From NCBI GenBank assembly GCA_016648135.1, contig JADDOH010003981.1, positions 1 to 64,000 of the forward strand: a stretch of 64,000 bases of DNA, read 5' to 3'. Of this stretch, positions 54,421-64,000 are shown piece by piece. Numbering within the stretch: position 1 is the stretch's first letter; each line of letters begins with the position of its first letter. A model generated the notes under the pieces. The model was given only the letters and a program-made list of their open reading frames with translations. It made no database searches and was not told the DNA's origin. The position numbers and the translations under genes are program-made. The DNA comes from Agrypnia vestita. Taxonomy: Eukaryota; Arthropoda; Insecta; Trichoptera; Phryganeidae.

Positions 54421-55705
54421 TTAGGTCCTTACATATGAAATTGGCATTTTGTCGTACTGGCAAATTTGATCTCAAATATCTTCTCTTTGGTTAGGAATTC
54501 CAAATCCAAATTTATACAGCTATTTACTCATGTATTTGTGTTTTGAAAATTATAATTCATTTGTTTTTTCCTCAATTGTTTTTTTCTTTGCGTCACTCAG
54601 TTTACAAAATGAAAAACTTGAAATATCGCGTTATTTACGAGTACGAGTTCCACCGTGGCACCAGTGCTGCAGAAACGGCTCGAAGGATTAATGATGTGTA
54701 TGGCGACGGTGCCGCAAAAGAAAACACAGTGCGTTTTTGGTTCCAACGTTTTCGTTCTGGAAATTTCGACCTGCAGAACAAGCCCCGTGGACGGCCGGAG
54801 ACCAAAGTTGATAATGAAGAATTGAAGGCTATTGTGGAAGCGGATCCATCGCAAACCACATCCGAGTTAGCTGCAGGCTGCGGTGTTAGTGATAAAACTG
54901 TTTTAATCCACTTGAAGCAAATTGGTAAGGTGAAAAAGCTTGAAAGGTGGGTACCTCACGAATTGAGTGAAGCAAATCAACAAACGCGCGTTGACTGCTG
55001 CGTTGCATTACTCAACCGGCACAATAATGAAGGGATTTTAAATCGAATCATTACCTGTGATGAAAAGTGGATCCTGTACGATAATCGGAAGCGCTCATCG
55101 CAATGGCTGAACCCTGCCGAACCAGCCAAACCATGCCCCAAGCGAAAATTGACTCCAAAAAAGTTACTTGTGAGCGTTTGGTGGACTAGTGCTGGTGTCG
55201 TTCACTACAGCTTCTTAAATCTGGCCAGACGATTACGGCAGATGTCTATTGTCAGCAACTGCAAACCATGATGGAAAAGCTAGCTGCTAAACAACCGAGG
55301 CTGGTTAATCGCTCTAGGCCACTGCTGCTTCATGATAACGCTAGACCACACACTGCACAACAGACGGCTACCAAATTAGAGGAGCTTCAATTGGAATGTC
55401 TAAGACATCCACCGTACTCTCCGGACCTTGCCCCAACAGATTACCATTTTTTTCGAAATTTGGATAACTTCTTGCAAAGGAAAAAATTCAACTCCGATGG
55501 GGCAGTCCAAACCGCCTTCAAAGATTTTATTGATTCCCGTCCGAATGGTTATTTTAGTAAAGGGATCGATGAACTACCTATGAGATGGCAAAAGTGCATA
55601 GATAGCAATGGTACATACTTTGATTAAATAAATATATTATAATAAAAAAAAATCGGCTTTATGTTCCTCCCATACTAAACGCCAATTTCATATGTAAGGA
55701 CCTAA
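54421..55705 (+). mobile_element. mariner element, copy 2 (near complete)
   Basis: Terminal inverted repeats start TTAGGTCCTTACATATGAAA at 54421 and, inverted, at 55705. TA target-site duplications are at 54419-54420 and 55706-55707. 1285 bp. Very similar to the 37989 copy throughout, including untranslated ends, so the two insertions are recent relative to other elements in the window. Confidence 0.95.
54609..55627 (+). pseudogene. mariner transposase, frameshifted
   Basis: Start at MKNLKYRVIYEYEF; the TYFD end and TAA are at 55627. Without lesions it would be about 339 residues, normal for mariner. The first catalytic D (CDEKWILYDN) lies in the first frame. A one-base deletion near 55214 (after VHYSFL) shifts to a stop at 55271. 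The second frame (from 55268) carries HDNARPHTA and YSPDLAPTDYHFF. The spacing from the D of HDN to the D of PTD leaves 34 residues between them, i.e. DD34D. Copy 1 is intact at this point, and copy 2 is intact where copy 1 is broken. Confidence 0.9.
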
Positions 55706-55707
55706 TA

Positions 55708-56305
55708 TCTTATAATGCGTATACGTGCTACTCGATAGCCCGACAGAGAAGCAGTAAAGGTGACCATAGTATTTACAGTCACTCTCAGAAGGGGAAAAAG
55801 GACGTCACAGATATATTTTGGTCCCGCTACCGCGACCACGGACCAGTACAGACTCTGTCCAGGTCACAAAAAACCACAAGAGAGCGTCATAGAGATTATT
55901 CGCTATTAATAGCTTTATATTTATATTATATAAGAATAATTTATGAAGCTTTACAAGATGGAAGAAAGCGTGAATATTGGATACATCCCCTTAACACGCA
56001 AATATATGTAGGTATATAACACCTTTGCACATATCTCTGATATTTTTAATTCCAGTTTAGCACAATATAAAGATTCGCTACCAAAAGCTCCACACCCTGC
56101 CGTCCTGAATTCATAATTATAGTCATTCGATGGTCCTTTCAGTGTGTTTGATAAGCACATATTGGTATGATAAGAAATGTAGTGGCCTTCCGAGACGGAA
56201 ACAAGGCTTTGTGTGGCGCAGGCTTTAATATACTTTGAACATTAAAACCCGAATCAAATGATAACAAAGAAGATCTACCACGGGTAAATTGAGCAACTTA
56301 AGTCA
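55708..56305. other. No gene recognised
   Basis: No supported gene. Frames are short; the last ~100 bases lead into the next mariner relic. Confidence 0.3.
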
Positions 56306-56309
56306 GTTC

Positions 56310-56615
56310 TAGAAGAAAAACAACCAACTTTGATTTTAAGACGAAATGTGTTATTTTAAATGGATAATGCTCGACCACACACAGCGAGGATGAAATTATA
56401 AAAGATTAATGGAAGCGATGACCTTCTCACCACGTTTTATGGACTTTGTCTTCAAAATCATTTGGACAGAAAAAATATGGATCCTGTAAACGAGGTCAGA
56501 AAATTGTTGGAGGATTATTTTTTATCTTTGAGAACGGGTGAAGATTAAAAGAGGGCCTTTGCAAATCTGTCGGATAGATGGAAGAGTATTGTAGAAAGTA
56601 ATGGAGAGTATACTG
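56310..56615 (+). pseudogene. mariner-family transposase catalytic-region relic
   Basis: MDNARPHTARMKL at 56360 carries the second catalytic D. After shifts, DPVNEVRKLLEDYFLSLRTG and FANLSDRWKSIVESNGEY give the C-terminal end. The SPDLAP-D segment is deleted or unreadable. A third mariner lineage, distinct from 37989/54421. Confidence 0.7.
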
Positions 56616-57178
56616 ATCCTACTAGACTCCAAATTAAACTATATTATCTATATAAACAAAATATCCAAAGGACTTAAATTACTCGGCTCTATTATTCACA
56701 CTTCACAAAACTTTTGTAACATATCCTCATGCACATACCTATATAAATCTGTGGTGAGAAGTCAGTTGGAATACTGTAGTCAATTATGCAACTCACATAC
56801 AGACATTAGAAAAAGTCCAATTAATTTTTTTAAGATACGTGAATTATAGTTTAAGAATTCCAATCGAACACATCAATTATAATCAACTTCATATTCAGAG
56901 AGGTCTAATTAAACTTAGTGACAGATGCATTATTGCTGATCTCATATATCTATCTATACAAAATAATTCATTCTTATAACTTGGATTCCCCGGAACTCTT
57001 ATCATCCGTATCTTTTCACATATCGGCCAGAAATACCCGATCACAAGCATTCTTTCACTGCAACAAAAGCAACACTTCACTCAAAAAATACTCTACGATC
57101 AACAGACTTTCCATCCTAGGAAACGAGTACGCACAAATTGCAGATATTCTTAAGTCGTTATTGGAATCTCTTTAAGAA
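56616..57178 (+). pseudogene. LINE reverse transcriptase C-terminal relic
   Basis: LDSKLNYIIYINKISKGLKL, LGSIIHTSQNF, LYKSVVRSQLEYCSQL, then IIADLIYLYKIIHSYNLDSP, ELLSSVSFHISARNTRSQAF and FHCNKSN. The LDSKL--H---I--K----LG, L--S-VRS-LEY-S and LL-K---G-ID-P-LL order identifies a CR1/L2/Jockey-like protein, from the late palm to the C-terminus. Only a few frame changes. It starts exactly where the mariner relic ends. Confidence 0.8.
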
Positions 57179-57179
57179 A

Positions 57180-58370
57180 CATTTTACCGTTAATTTATTT
57201 GAATAAACTTTGTCAATACATATATGAATATGTACATGTCTGAAATGTCGAATTTACCAATAAACCACTGAACGCGGTTGCCGAGAACGTACTTGTTCTC
57301 TCATATGCAGAATTGCTTCTACACGATCTAACTGACCAACCAACGTTCAAGGTTATCTTACCAGGATTCTAAGCCTCAGTGGTTGTGGTCCATTCCCTTT
57401 ACTTTCTTTCAGATTGGTTGGGGAATAGTATGGAGAAAGTAAAATAAAAAAACAGGGCCAGTATGGTTTACATGAGGTTTATTACAATGAAATGGTATCC
57501 AGTCAATTCAGTACACAGAGAATAGTTCATAAGGCACAAATTCTACAGTATGTTATACAATTAAAAACGTGGTTTCATACGGGACAATGAAATACAATAG
57601 TAAAAGGTTTAAGAAAACACAGCGCCGAATTTTCCAGTATAACCCTGGTGGCTACTAAAGTCAAAATTGATGCTCCTTTATAATTTTATATATAAATAAA
57701 AAATATTTGTTTATTACCAAATGGAGGTTGGGTGGGAGCTCTCATAAGGAGATTAAGTATAAACACTAACAAACTCCTGAACCTGTTCTAAGGTTTTTTG
57801 TTCTTTAAGATGTTTTCAACCTGATCACTATAACGAAATTTAATCTCAGTCGGGTCCACTACAGAATATTAATTTACATATAGTTAAGCTTCCAGAGGTC
57901 GGCCCAGTAGAGGCTCATGGGATATAAGGGTAAGTATGAACAGGGATTGGAACAGACTTTATGTTTCCTATTTTAAAAGTTACATCACTTGAGTTCGATT
58001 AATGTCACTTGGTTATCCTTTTGATAACTTTTTGTAAATAGTTTGCGAATGTTAGAGATTAGCCATAATTGGCTCCTGTAAATTATGTATAGATATAAAC
58101 AAACACTCGAAACCTGTAATTTTTCTTCGGAGTATGGAGTGGATCGACCACCTTTAGTAAGGGTGGCAGCCCTGACCAGCTGTAGGAGGCGGCGGACGGT
58201 TGTCTTCCGTCAGCTGATCGGTCGGAATGCCCGAGCGGAGCGGCCGAAGTTATGACGATTTTAAACAAGAAGACGCCAATGACGGCTGAATCTTATGAAG
58301 TCCAAGAGCACGGTATTTTTATTAAAAGTTAAAAGAACAGGCGTTGTTTAATAGGGCACGAAAACGATTG
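57180..58370. other. No gene recognised
   Basis: A 61-codon minus-strand frame lies in a GC-rich patch (58140-58260) without a domain. The rest is mixed. Possibly part of a larger LTR element, but no domain is visible. Confidence 0.3.
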
Positions 58371-58375
58371 TTTTT

Positions 58376-59110
58376 ATTATACCCCTTGTTGGCGGGGAAT
58401 GTTCATGACGCCAATAGTAATGTATTATATTTAGAAAAGGGCGCTCAACTTTTTTTACTTTGGTCTACTTCACCCTTAGTCGTTTATAAAACATAGAGAA
58501 CGATTATTATAATGTATTTATTGCGAGACCGACATTGTCTCACACGACGAACTCGTTACTATATGCGTTTAAACTAGTTGAACACACTGTTTAACTTTAT
58601 AACACGGCGGGAAGTATATTATTTGCGTTTAAATCGTTCGAACACACTGTTTAGCTTTGTAACACGGCGAGAGGTATGTTATTGGCTCACATTTGAAAAT
58701 TAACAACGAGCAATTCCGACACCGTAACTTTTATGCAAATGGCGACTGTAATTTGCTTAGGGCGGGCGGCGTAGCTGACGCACCTCAGAGCTCGGTTCCC
58801 GGATGATGACTGGTGAAGACTGGCCCGGGCGGGGCGGCTATCCTATATTAGCGCGGAAGGCTAGCGGAAGAGGGTGCGGGGGGGGGTCGCGCGCCGGTAC
58901 AGTCGCTCCAAGAGTATGGCAGCGCGGTCCGTCGCGGCACGCCTTCCGTCTCCTGCTCGGAGGCCCCGCGAGGGCGGTTGACAGGGATACTATCATAGTG
59001 TGTGTGACTCGTAAGCCTGTGTGTATAACCTTCGCGCCCTGGCTCCGGCCGCCTCGCTCGGCGTGTGCGATTTCGTGTATTATTATGGTTATGACGGAAT
59101 ATGTAATATT
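58376..59110 (+). promoter_or_regulatory. LTR-like or promoter segment with tandem upstream repeats
   Basis: 58560-58685 holds two ~60-bp units (gcgtttaaactagttgaaca and gcgtttaaatcgttcgaaca, each followed by cactgttta-ctttgtaaca). A GC-rich block follows (58750-59060), including ctatattagcgcgg near 58841, and the leader then turns AT-rich. Duplicated upstream units ahead of a GC-rich leader are typical of LTR U3-R-U5 regions. No LTR partner is in the window, so a host promoter is possible. Confidence 0.4.
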
Positions 59111-59640
59111 TACTTATTTATATTTATTTTGTTACGACAGAATAGTAATACTTCCTTTCTGTCTAAAAGGAAGCATTACATGTCTTTGTTCATACTGATA
59201 TACACTTTATATGGGTTTTTTAAACATTCTGTCACAGAGTATTAATTTGTAAAGAGATGAAAAAAAAACATTTTTATGAGAGGGGATTGGATCAGTGCAG
59301 AAGAATGTCCCCCTTGCGTCTATTTAAGGCACATTTTACATACGCATTATTCTAGCATCATCAAATCCCCTAGCGAACAAAAAAAATAACAATACAACAA
59401 TTATTATAAAAGATATTGTTTTACAAATTTCATATGTATGTGTGTATGTATATGTATACATTTGTAAGCGACCATGCATGCAGATATATATTTACATATA
59501 TAATTAACACTGTTATCTAGATATGTATAAGATTTTTATTTTATTGTAATAGGTGTAAACCGTAGAAATAAAATAAATAAACAAATATTAAATTTTAGAT
59601 TAAAAAATAATTTTGCACATGTCAATTTTGAAAAATAAAG
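59111..59640. other. AT-rich stretch, no gene recognised
   Basis: No supported feature. Confidence 0.3.
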
Positions 59641-59814
59641 GATGTACAAAAACCGCAATATTTATGGAATGACCCAATGCTAGTTGTGAATCAACACAAA
59701 TATCAAAATATGCAGGATGTGAGGTTGTTAGATGTGACTATTTCAAACGTTCAGGAATACCGGAAAAAAATACTTCAAGATCTAATGATACATATTAAAA
59801 CATTTAAAATTTAA
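59641..59814 (+). other. Candidate orphan terminal exon
   Basis: After an AG at 59639-59640 the sequence is open for 57 codons to TAA at 59812-59814: DVQKPQYLWNDPMLVVNQHK, then MQDVRLLDVTISNVQEYRKK, ILQDLMIHIKTFKI. The composition is protein-like (balanced hydrophobic and charged residues), unlike most AT-driven frames here, and it has no ATG start of its own. I do not recognise the protein. The pyrimidine tract before the AG is weak. It may equally be a fragment of an unrecognised element. Confidence 0.25.
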
Positions 59815-59954
59815 TTATGATAAAATCAAAATGTCGGGTTTTTGTCTAGTTTTCTAAGCATTTGCCTATCTTTTTCAGGTCCATCGTGATCTTCTCCTGT
59901 ACTTTTCGGACTTGCTATAGTAAACATCTACTCCCGCCCTCTGCAACTTCTATA
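59815..59954. other. No gene recognised
   Basis: Short AT-rich spacer. Confidence 0.3.
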
Positions 59955-60125
59955 TGAGACCCGAACACGAAATGGGTATTGCAACAATATTCTTACTAAG
60001 TAAACGCTTGTGCAATAAAAATAGGACTAAGTTGTTGTTGGGGAATCTGAAACGGGGCTTGGATCACTGACTACCAGGTCATGAGGGACACCAGATTATC
60101 ATGATCATTACACCAAAAAGTTACT
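59955..60125 (-). repeat. tRNA-SINE, degraded
   Basis: cccgaacacgaaatgggtat, caatattcttactaagtaaa, aataggactaagttgttg, then a degraded head (ggggcttggatcactgacta). Same family as 23365-23515. Confidence 0.6.
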
Positions 60126-61236
60126 CAATCTTGCTCATTGTTCTTGCAAAAGACTTACTTTCACCTGCAACCTACATTCTCCCTCCAAGATTAGCATTCA
60201 AGTTTATCATCAAAACAGTGCTATCAGTTGTATCAGCGGTGTATTACATTTTAATCTTCCGAATTGTGGAGTATTGATTTCTCTCATTGATTTCTTTAGG
60301 TGACATTAATTTTATTTTTTTAATAATTTTATAATTGTCTATAATATATTTTGGGAGCAAAGTTGGTAGATATTTCAGAGACTCTCTTGAGTCTAAAATC
60401 TCTTAAAGATGGGCCATTGTGATGGATGGCAATAATGATGATGTATCAGTTTTCTACGCATACATCTTCCTGTAATATGAATATTCTTATAAATTATTTA
60501 TATTTTTACAATAAAAGCATGGTTCATTTAGGAAACATATACCTACTGGAAAATAATGACGGTCGTCAGTTATTATGTAAATGTGAGAAAAAATATGAAC
60601 TCATATAAGAATGAAAGAATTTCAACAAAAAACAACTTTCTTTTGAGTATCAGCATTTTTCAGATAATTCAAAAATTGTGTTTGTTTTCTCTCGACATTA
60701 AAGGCTACACAAAGGCTACACGAAGCGCGGGGGTGGGAGGTGGGTGGAGGGTGGCAGGGGAAGGCTGTTGGAAAATAAAGAAATAAGGCTATTTTACATG
60801 CGGCGGGGTGAAGGAGGAAAACTTTCTTAATAAACATCTGCAAGAATGTTTTGAAAGAAAAATTATATCACCCTAAGAAGGGTGGACCGGATTTGTGCCG
60901 GGGGTGGGTGAGGGTGTGTTATCCGTGTTACAGTTTTTTAAAACGTTCATTAATTTTTTATCTGGTTTTTTTATTGCGTATTTAAGAAATTAAACCGTTT
61001 TTTAAAAAGACGCATGGATGACATTTAACTGAATATGATGTTATGGTATTTTTTTTTTATTTGAGGTAAATATTTTTTGTAGAATAAAGGCAGCTTTAGA
61101 GTGTGAAGAAAAGTCTGGACTGCATCACTTACTGAAGCTTTCTAAGACGCTGGATCAAACAGGCTAAATATGGCGGCACTTTAGATATCGTGTCCGCATA
61201 TAAGCAAGTTCTCTTTCTTGAAATGTAGGAAATTAA
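60126..61236. other. No gene recognised
   Basis: A G-rich plus-strand patch (gcgggggtgggaggtgggtg at 60726, then gcggcggggtgaagg) could form G-quadruplexes. No gene is supported. Confidence 0.3.
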
Positions 61237-61350
61237 TAAGGGTAATTTAATATGGTCTTTCTATAGGGTTTATTACCAATGTGAGCTGACTCACTCTGCA
61301 CAACGCAATGTTCATCAATTCCATCGTAAGAACATTCACACATAATAAAA
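61237..61350 (+). repeat. Family C dispersed repeat, copy 5
   Basis: gagctgactcactctgcaca, acgcaatgttcatcaattcc, atcgtaagaacattcacaca: the same order as 8471-8592. Confidence 0.6.
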
Positions 61351-61629
61351 TTTTCGAAAGTTGTATGTATTTTTCAAATCTGAAATCTTTCATATATTCA
61401 AAAGAATTATGCTAGAAACATCTATAGTACTTCTCATGAAATAGTATACATAGATTTCGCAGCTGGTAATGACAGGTACTTCTATATTTTTAAAGTAAAA
61501 TACATTTTTGGACAAAATAAAAGAGAATTTTTTTGTAGCTTTATTACCCTTCTTATACAAACCTTAAATATAATATGAAAAAATTATTTTAAAAAAAGAC
61601 ACGCAATATTTAAATGTACTAAATAGTAA

Positions 61630-61780
61630 AAAAAAATCCGGGAAAAAACCTTCGCATCACTCTCCAAATAAAAGGTGGGCGCTTACGATATCGAAATAGT
61701 TTACAGAACCTTGTTGTTGATGGTGGAAAAGCGCCCATGCATTATTTGGAGTGAGACAAAAAATTTTGGACGGATTTTTT
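61630..61780. mobile_element. Small foldback element
   Basis: aaaaatccggg and ctctccaaataaaaggtggg (left) face aagcgcccatgcattatttg and gacggatttttt (right) as imperfect inverse complements. The loop is about 40 bases. Non-coding MITE-like unit. Confidence 0.6.
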
Positions 61781-62084
61781 TTTTACTTTTTGTGTTTTTT
61801 TTTTATTTAAATATTAGAGTGGTTTTTTTAAAACATTTTTTTATGTAATATAATTTTCTACTTTTTTATTTTAATATTATCCATTGTACAAAATCACTTC
61901 TGTGGGAAACTAGCACCTTATTTTGGTTACCTCATTATCTTACTTTCGATATGAAATTCTGATTAATTAATTATGATAGTTTAATTGGTAAATCTGATTA
62001 TTAATTCATATATTGCCATTGAGAGTACGTTTGTGTGCAAAATTGCAGCTCGATTAGACATTGGAAAGCAGATGAAATATCTAA
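61781..62084. other. No gene recognised
   Basis: Very AT-rich, no supportable feature. Confidence 0.3.
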
Positions 62085-62400
62085 AATTCAATTTTCGCAC
62101 GTTATTTAAATCGCTCACTCGTCGGTAAACACTCGCTCCATATTTCGCTTGGTTATCCACGACTGGCCACACTAATTTTTCGCTCCTTTGCTAATGTCAT
62201 GCCGGTTAAAATGTCAAAACAATGAACTCCCTCCGCCATGCGCACGCCAGCATTTATATCGGTGACACCACTTTCAAGATCTTTCAAGATTTAAGATGAC
62301 TGCCTAGTCGTTTCAAGAGACTTGTGGAGCGTTTCACAGATTACGAGAGACCCCAGACGATTCCAGAGTATTCCATAATGTTGTTGTCAGTATAAAAAAG
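62085..62400 (-). mobile_element. Solo-LTR-like segment, partial
   Basis: On the minus strand, TATA-like cgatataaatgctgg (about 62249-62263 inverted) is followed by gtggccagtcgtggataacc, gagcgagtgtttaccgacga and gtgagcgatttaaata, matching the leader of 30360-30460. The cgtgaca end is missing. Confidence 0.5.
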
Positions 62401-63459
62401 TGATAATTTTTTAATATTTTGACAGCGCGCAACTTTTTGGTTCACCATCTCTACTAAATCACCACCAATCCTATTAAAAATCACCTTAGGCGTGATCACC
62501 TAATATAAGCCGATTAATAATATCAAAAATTCTACGATTATTATTAAAAAAATATATTGAACCCCCAAGAAAAACTGCGCCGTAGGATAATGGGTGTTGT
62601 TTGGGATGAAAACCTACAAATAGTTGCTCCCCTACAAAGGGGTGGTTTTAAAAGTTTTCTATTATGACGCCTACTGCATATGGGCACCCATTTTTTGCAC
62701 AGAAACGCGAAAACGTAAAAATTTACAACTTTATCCACGGCGATAAATATGCTTGTAATAACAACGATTTACATGTTGTAATAATTTGTAAAGTATAAAC
62801 GAAATATTTAAAATATTTTTCAAAAATTTTTCATTCAGATTTTATTACTGCTTACGTTTTGTGTTAAAGTAATAGTGTTGAAGGTATTTTATTATATTTT
62901 CTAACTTTGAAATATTCCAAAAATTTAAAACGGTGTATATTTTTTTCTTGAAATTAAATTTATAAATTTCCTATGTTTTTTTTCATTCTTTATTACTTTA
63001 TACCTTACGTTTAAATTTTACCTTCTGTTATTTTTATATTTTCAGTGTATGTTTTTAATTTTCTAATATAGTATTTGTGCTGGAGTGGGAGAAAGATTAA
63101 GTGGACTTTTGCAGGCCTCTCCTTGCTGGGTCGCTCTTTATACGACGCGGCACGGCGATGACCTTTAGAGGAAAAAATTTCAACCTGTAGATATATGAGT
63201 AGGACCGATATGGGAGCTTTCGCTCGTAAAACGGTCCTGGGAATACGGATCTCCGTTTACTGTCCTGATATACTATTCTAGCCTTGTGTGTCTATGCCTA
63301 TGGTGCCTTTAGTGATTTTTTCTGACAACCCTCTATTCCTGATGCCTTCAATATTTGTTCAACATAACCAAACCACTACGCCATGATCGGATTAACATTC
63401 TCTTAATGTGTTCATTATTTATCATGATTGTATCATTAATATAAAACATATACCCATAT
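62401..63459. other. No gene recognised
   Basis: Mostly AT-rich. A 64-codon minus-strand frame (62544-62738) has no domain. 63090-63290 is balanced but unrecognised. Confidence 0.3.
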
Positions 63460-63580
63460 CACATCAGCCCTGATGATGGACCCTGTAGTGGGATCCGAAA
63501 CGTCGGCCAGATAGGTCAGATTTATATGGCAAAATATCCCAGAAAACTATACACCTGAAAAACTGAGAACATTTTTAATG
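63460..63580 (+). mobile_element. PLE terminal-repeat fragment, family 2
   Basis: A hammerhead-like box, then ggccagataggtcagattta, tatggcaaaatatcccagaa and acacctgaaaaactgagaac. The trailing part is shared with 5800-5860 and 14400-14450. Confidence 0.6.
63467..63507 (+). ncRNA. Hammerhead-like motif, intact core
   Basis: Stem I GCC / GGC (3 bp), perfect CTGATGA, an extra T, stem II GGA-CCC / GGG-A-TCC with one bulged A around TGTAGT, then GAAACGTC. All conserved core bases are present, with C at the cleavage site and an ACGU stem III. Confidence 0.6.
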
Positions 63581-63690
63581 TCAATATATATTGCACTTGA
63601 TGATACAAATTTTATGTACGACACATTCTTTTGATGGGAGTATTAGTATTACTATTATTATTCCTAGTATTAGTATTGGTATTACTCGTA

Positions 63691-63800
63691 GCGTATGATG
63701 CTGGCTTCCCAAACCGAGGGTTCCGGGTTCGATTCCCGGTGAGGTCACAATTTAATCAATGTGATTTACTCTAGCCTGGGTGTTTTGTGATGTATTTCGC
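63691..63800 (+). repeat. tRNA-derived SINE head
   Basis: B box GGTTCGATTCC at 63726-63736 in ttccgggttcgattcccggt, followed by gaggtcacaatttaatcaat. The A-box side (gtagcgtatgatgctggctt) is weaker. Related to 23239-23312. Confidence 0.6.
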
Positions 63801-64000
63801 TTCTGTAATTGGGCCTCCTGGCCTGTTGAAGCGTTAAAAAAAAATTAAAAAACTTTCATTATTTAGATGTTCTGCTTCTAGATCTATTTATATGATCGAG
63901 GAACGAGAAGATCCAACCATCCCTCCATCGTTTTGGTGGTCTTCCAGAAAGCTGATAACCAGGTTGATTTCATTGGCTGCAACGTAAGGGATTCTAATTT

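Overview
The window looks like an AT-rich insect nuclear genome, intergenic or intronic. A moth or butterfly would fit: short GTAGGTAC/TACCTAC motifs and gcccgcg-cggcttcgc type repeat heads are frequent. The order cannot be fixed from sequence alone. I see no convincing host gene. The only host-exon candidate is a 57-codon open segment at 59641-59814 that I do not recognise. Almost everything identifiable is transposable-element (TE) debris at different stages of decay.

Layout. 0.3-5 kb: a TATA-bearing LTR-like segment, a ~159-bp tandem pair, a palindromic SINE, a CpG-rich island (4060-4350), the first copy of an unclassified ~370-bp repeat (family A) and a LINE relic. 5-10 kb: an inverted repeat from a Penelope-like element (PLE), scattered short repeats and a 30-bp minisatellite (7351-7662). 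10-16 kb: several 5'-truncated LINE ends, one with a 32-base poly(C) run. 16-22 kb: repeat B, (TA)n, a solo-LTR-like segment, PLE ends, and a PLE GIY-YIG endonuclease relic split by a LINE with a clean 12-bp target-site duplication. 22-37 kb: tRNA-derived SINEs, foldback elements, more family A, LTR-like and PLE copies. 37-40 kb: a near-complete mariner (37989-39258) next to LINE fragments. 40-54 kb: PLE ends, a large inverted repeat, LTR-like segment, LINE reverse transcriptase relic and broken mariners. 54.4-55.7 kb: a second copy of the same mariner. 56-64 kb: a mariner relic abutting a LINE, a GC-rich LTR-like segment, SINEs and a PLE end.

The most interesting theme is a dispersed set of about a dozen short structured motifs with the topology of minimal hammerhead ribozymes: a CUGANGA-like box, a short hairpin, GAAA, a tiny palindromic stem III, then a closing stem I. 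They lie in several different PLE-like families and on both strands. Two lie just downstream of recognisable PLE endonuclease remnants. Hammerhead variants in PLE terminal repeats are established knowledge. What deserves attention here is their density, the extra unpaired base before stem II in most copies, and their repeated placement at or near the centre of inverted repeats.

The two mariner copies share ends and transposase, but each carries a different frameshift. Neither encodes a full transposase, although their terminal inverted repeats remain intact.
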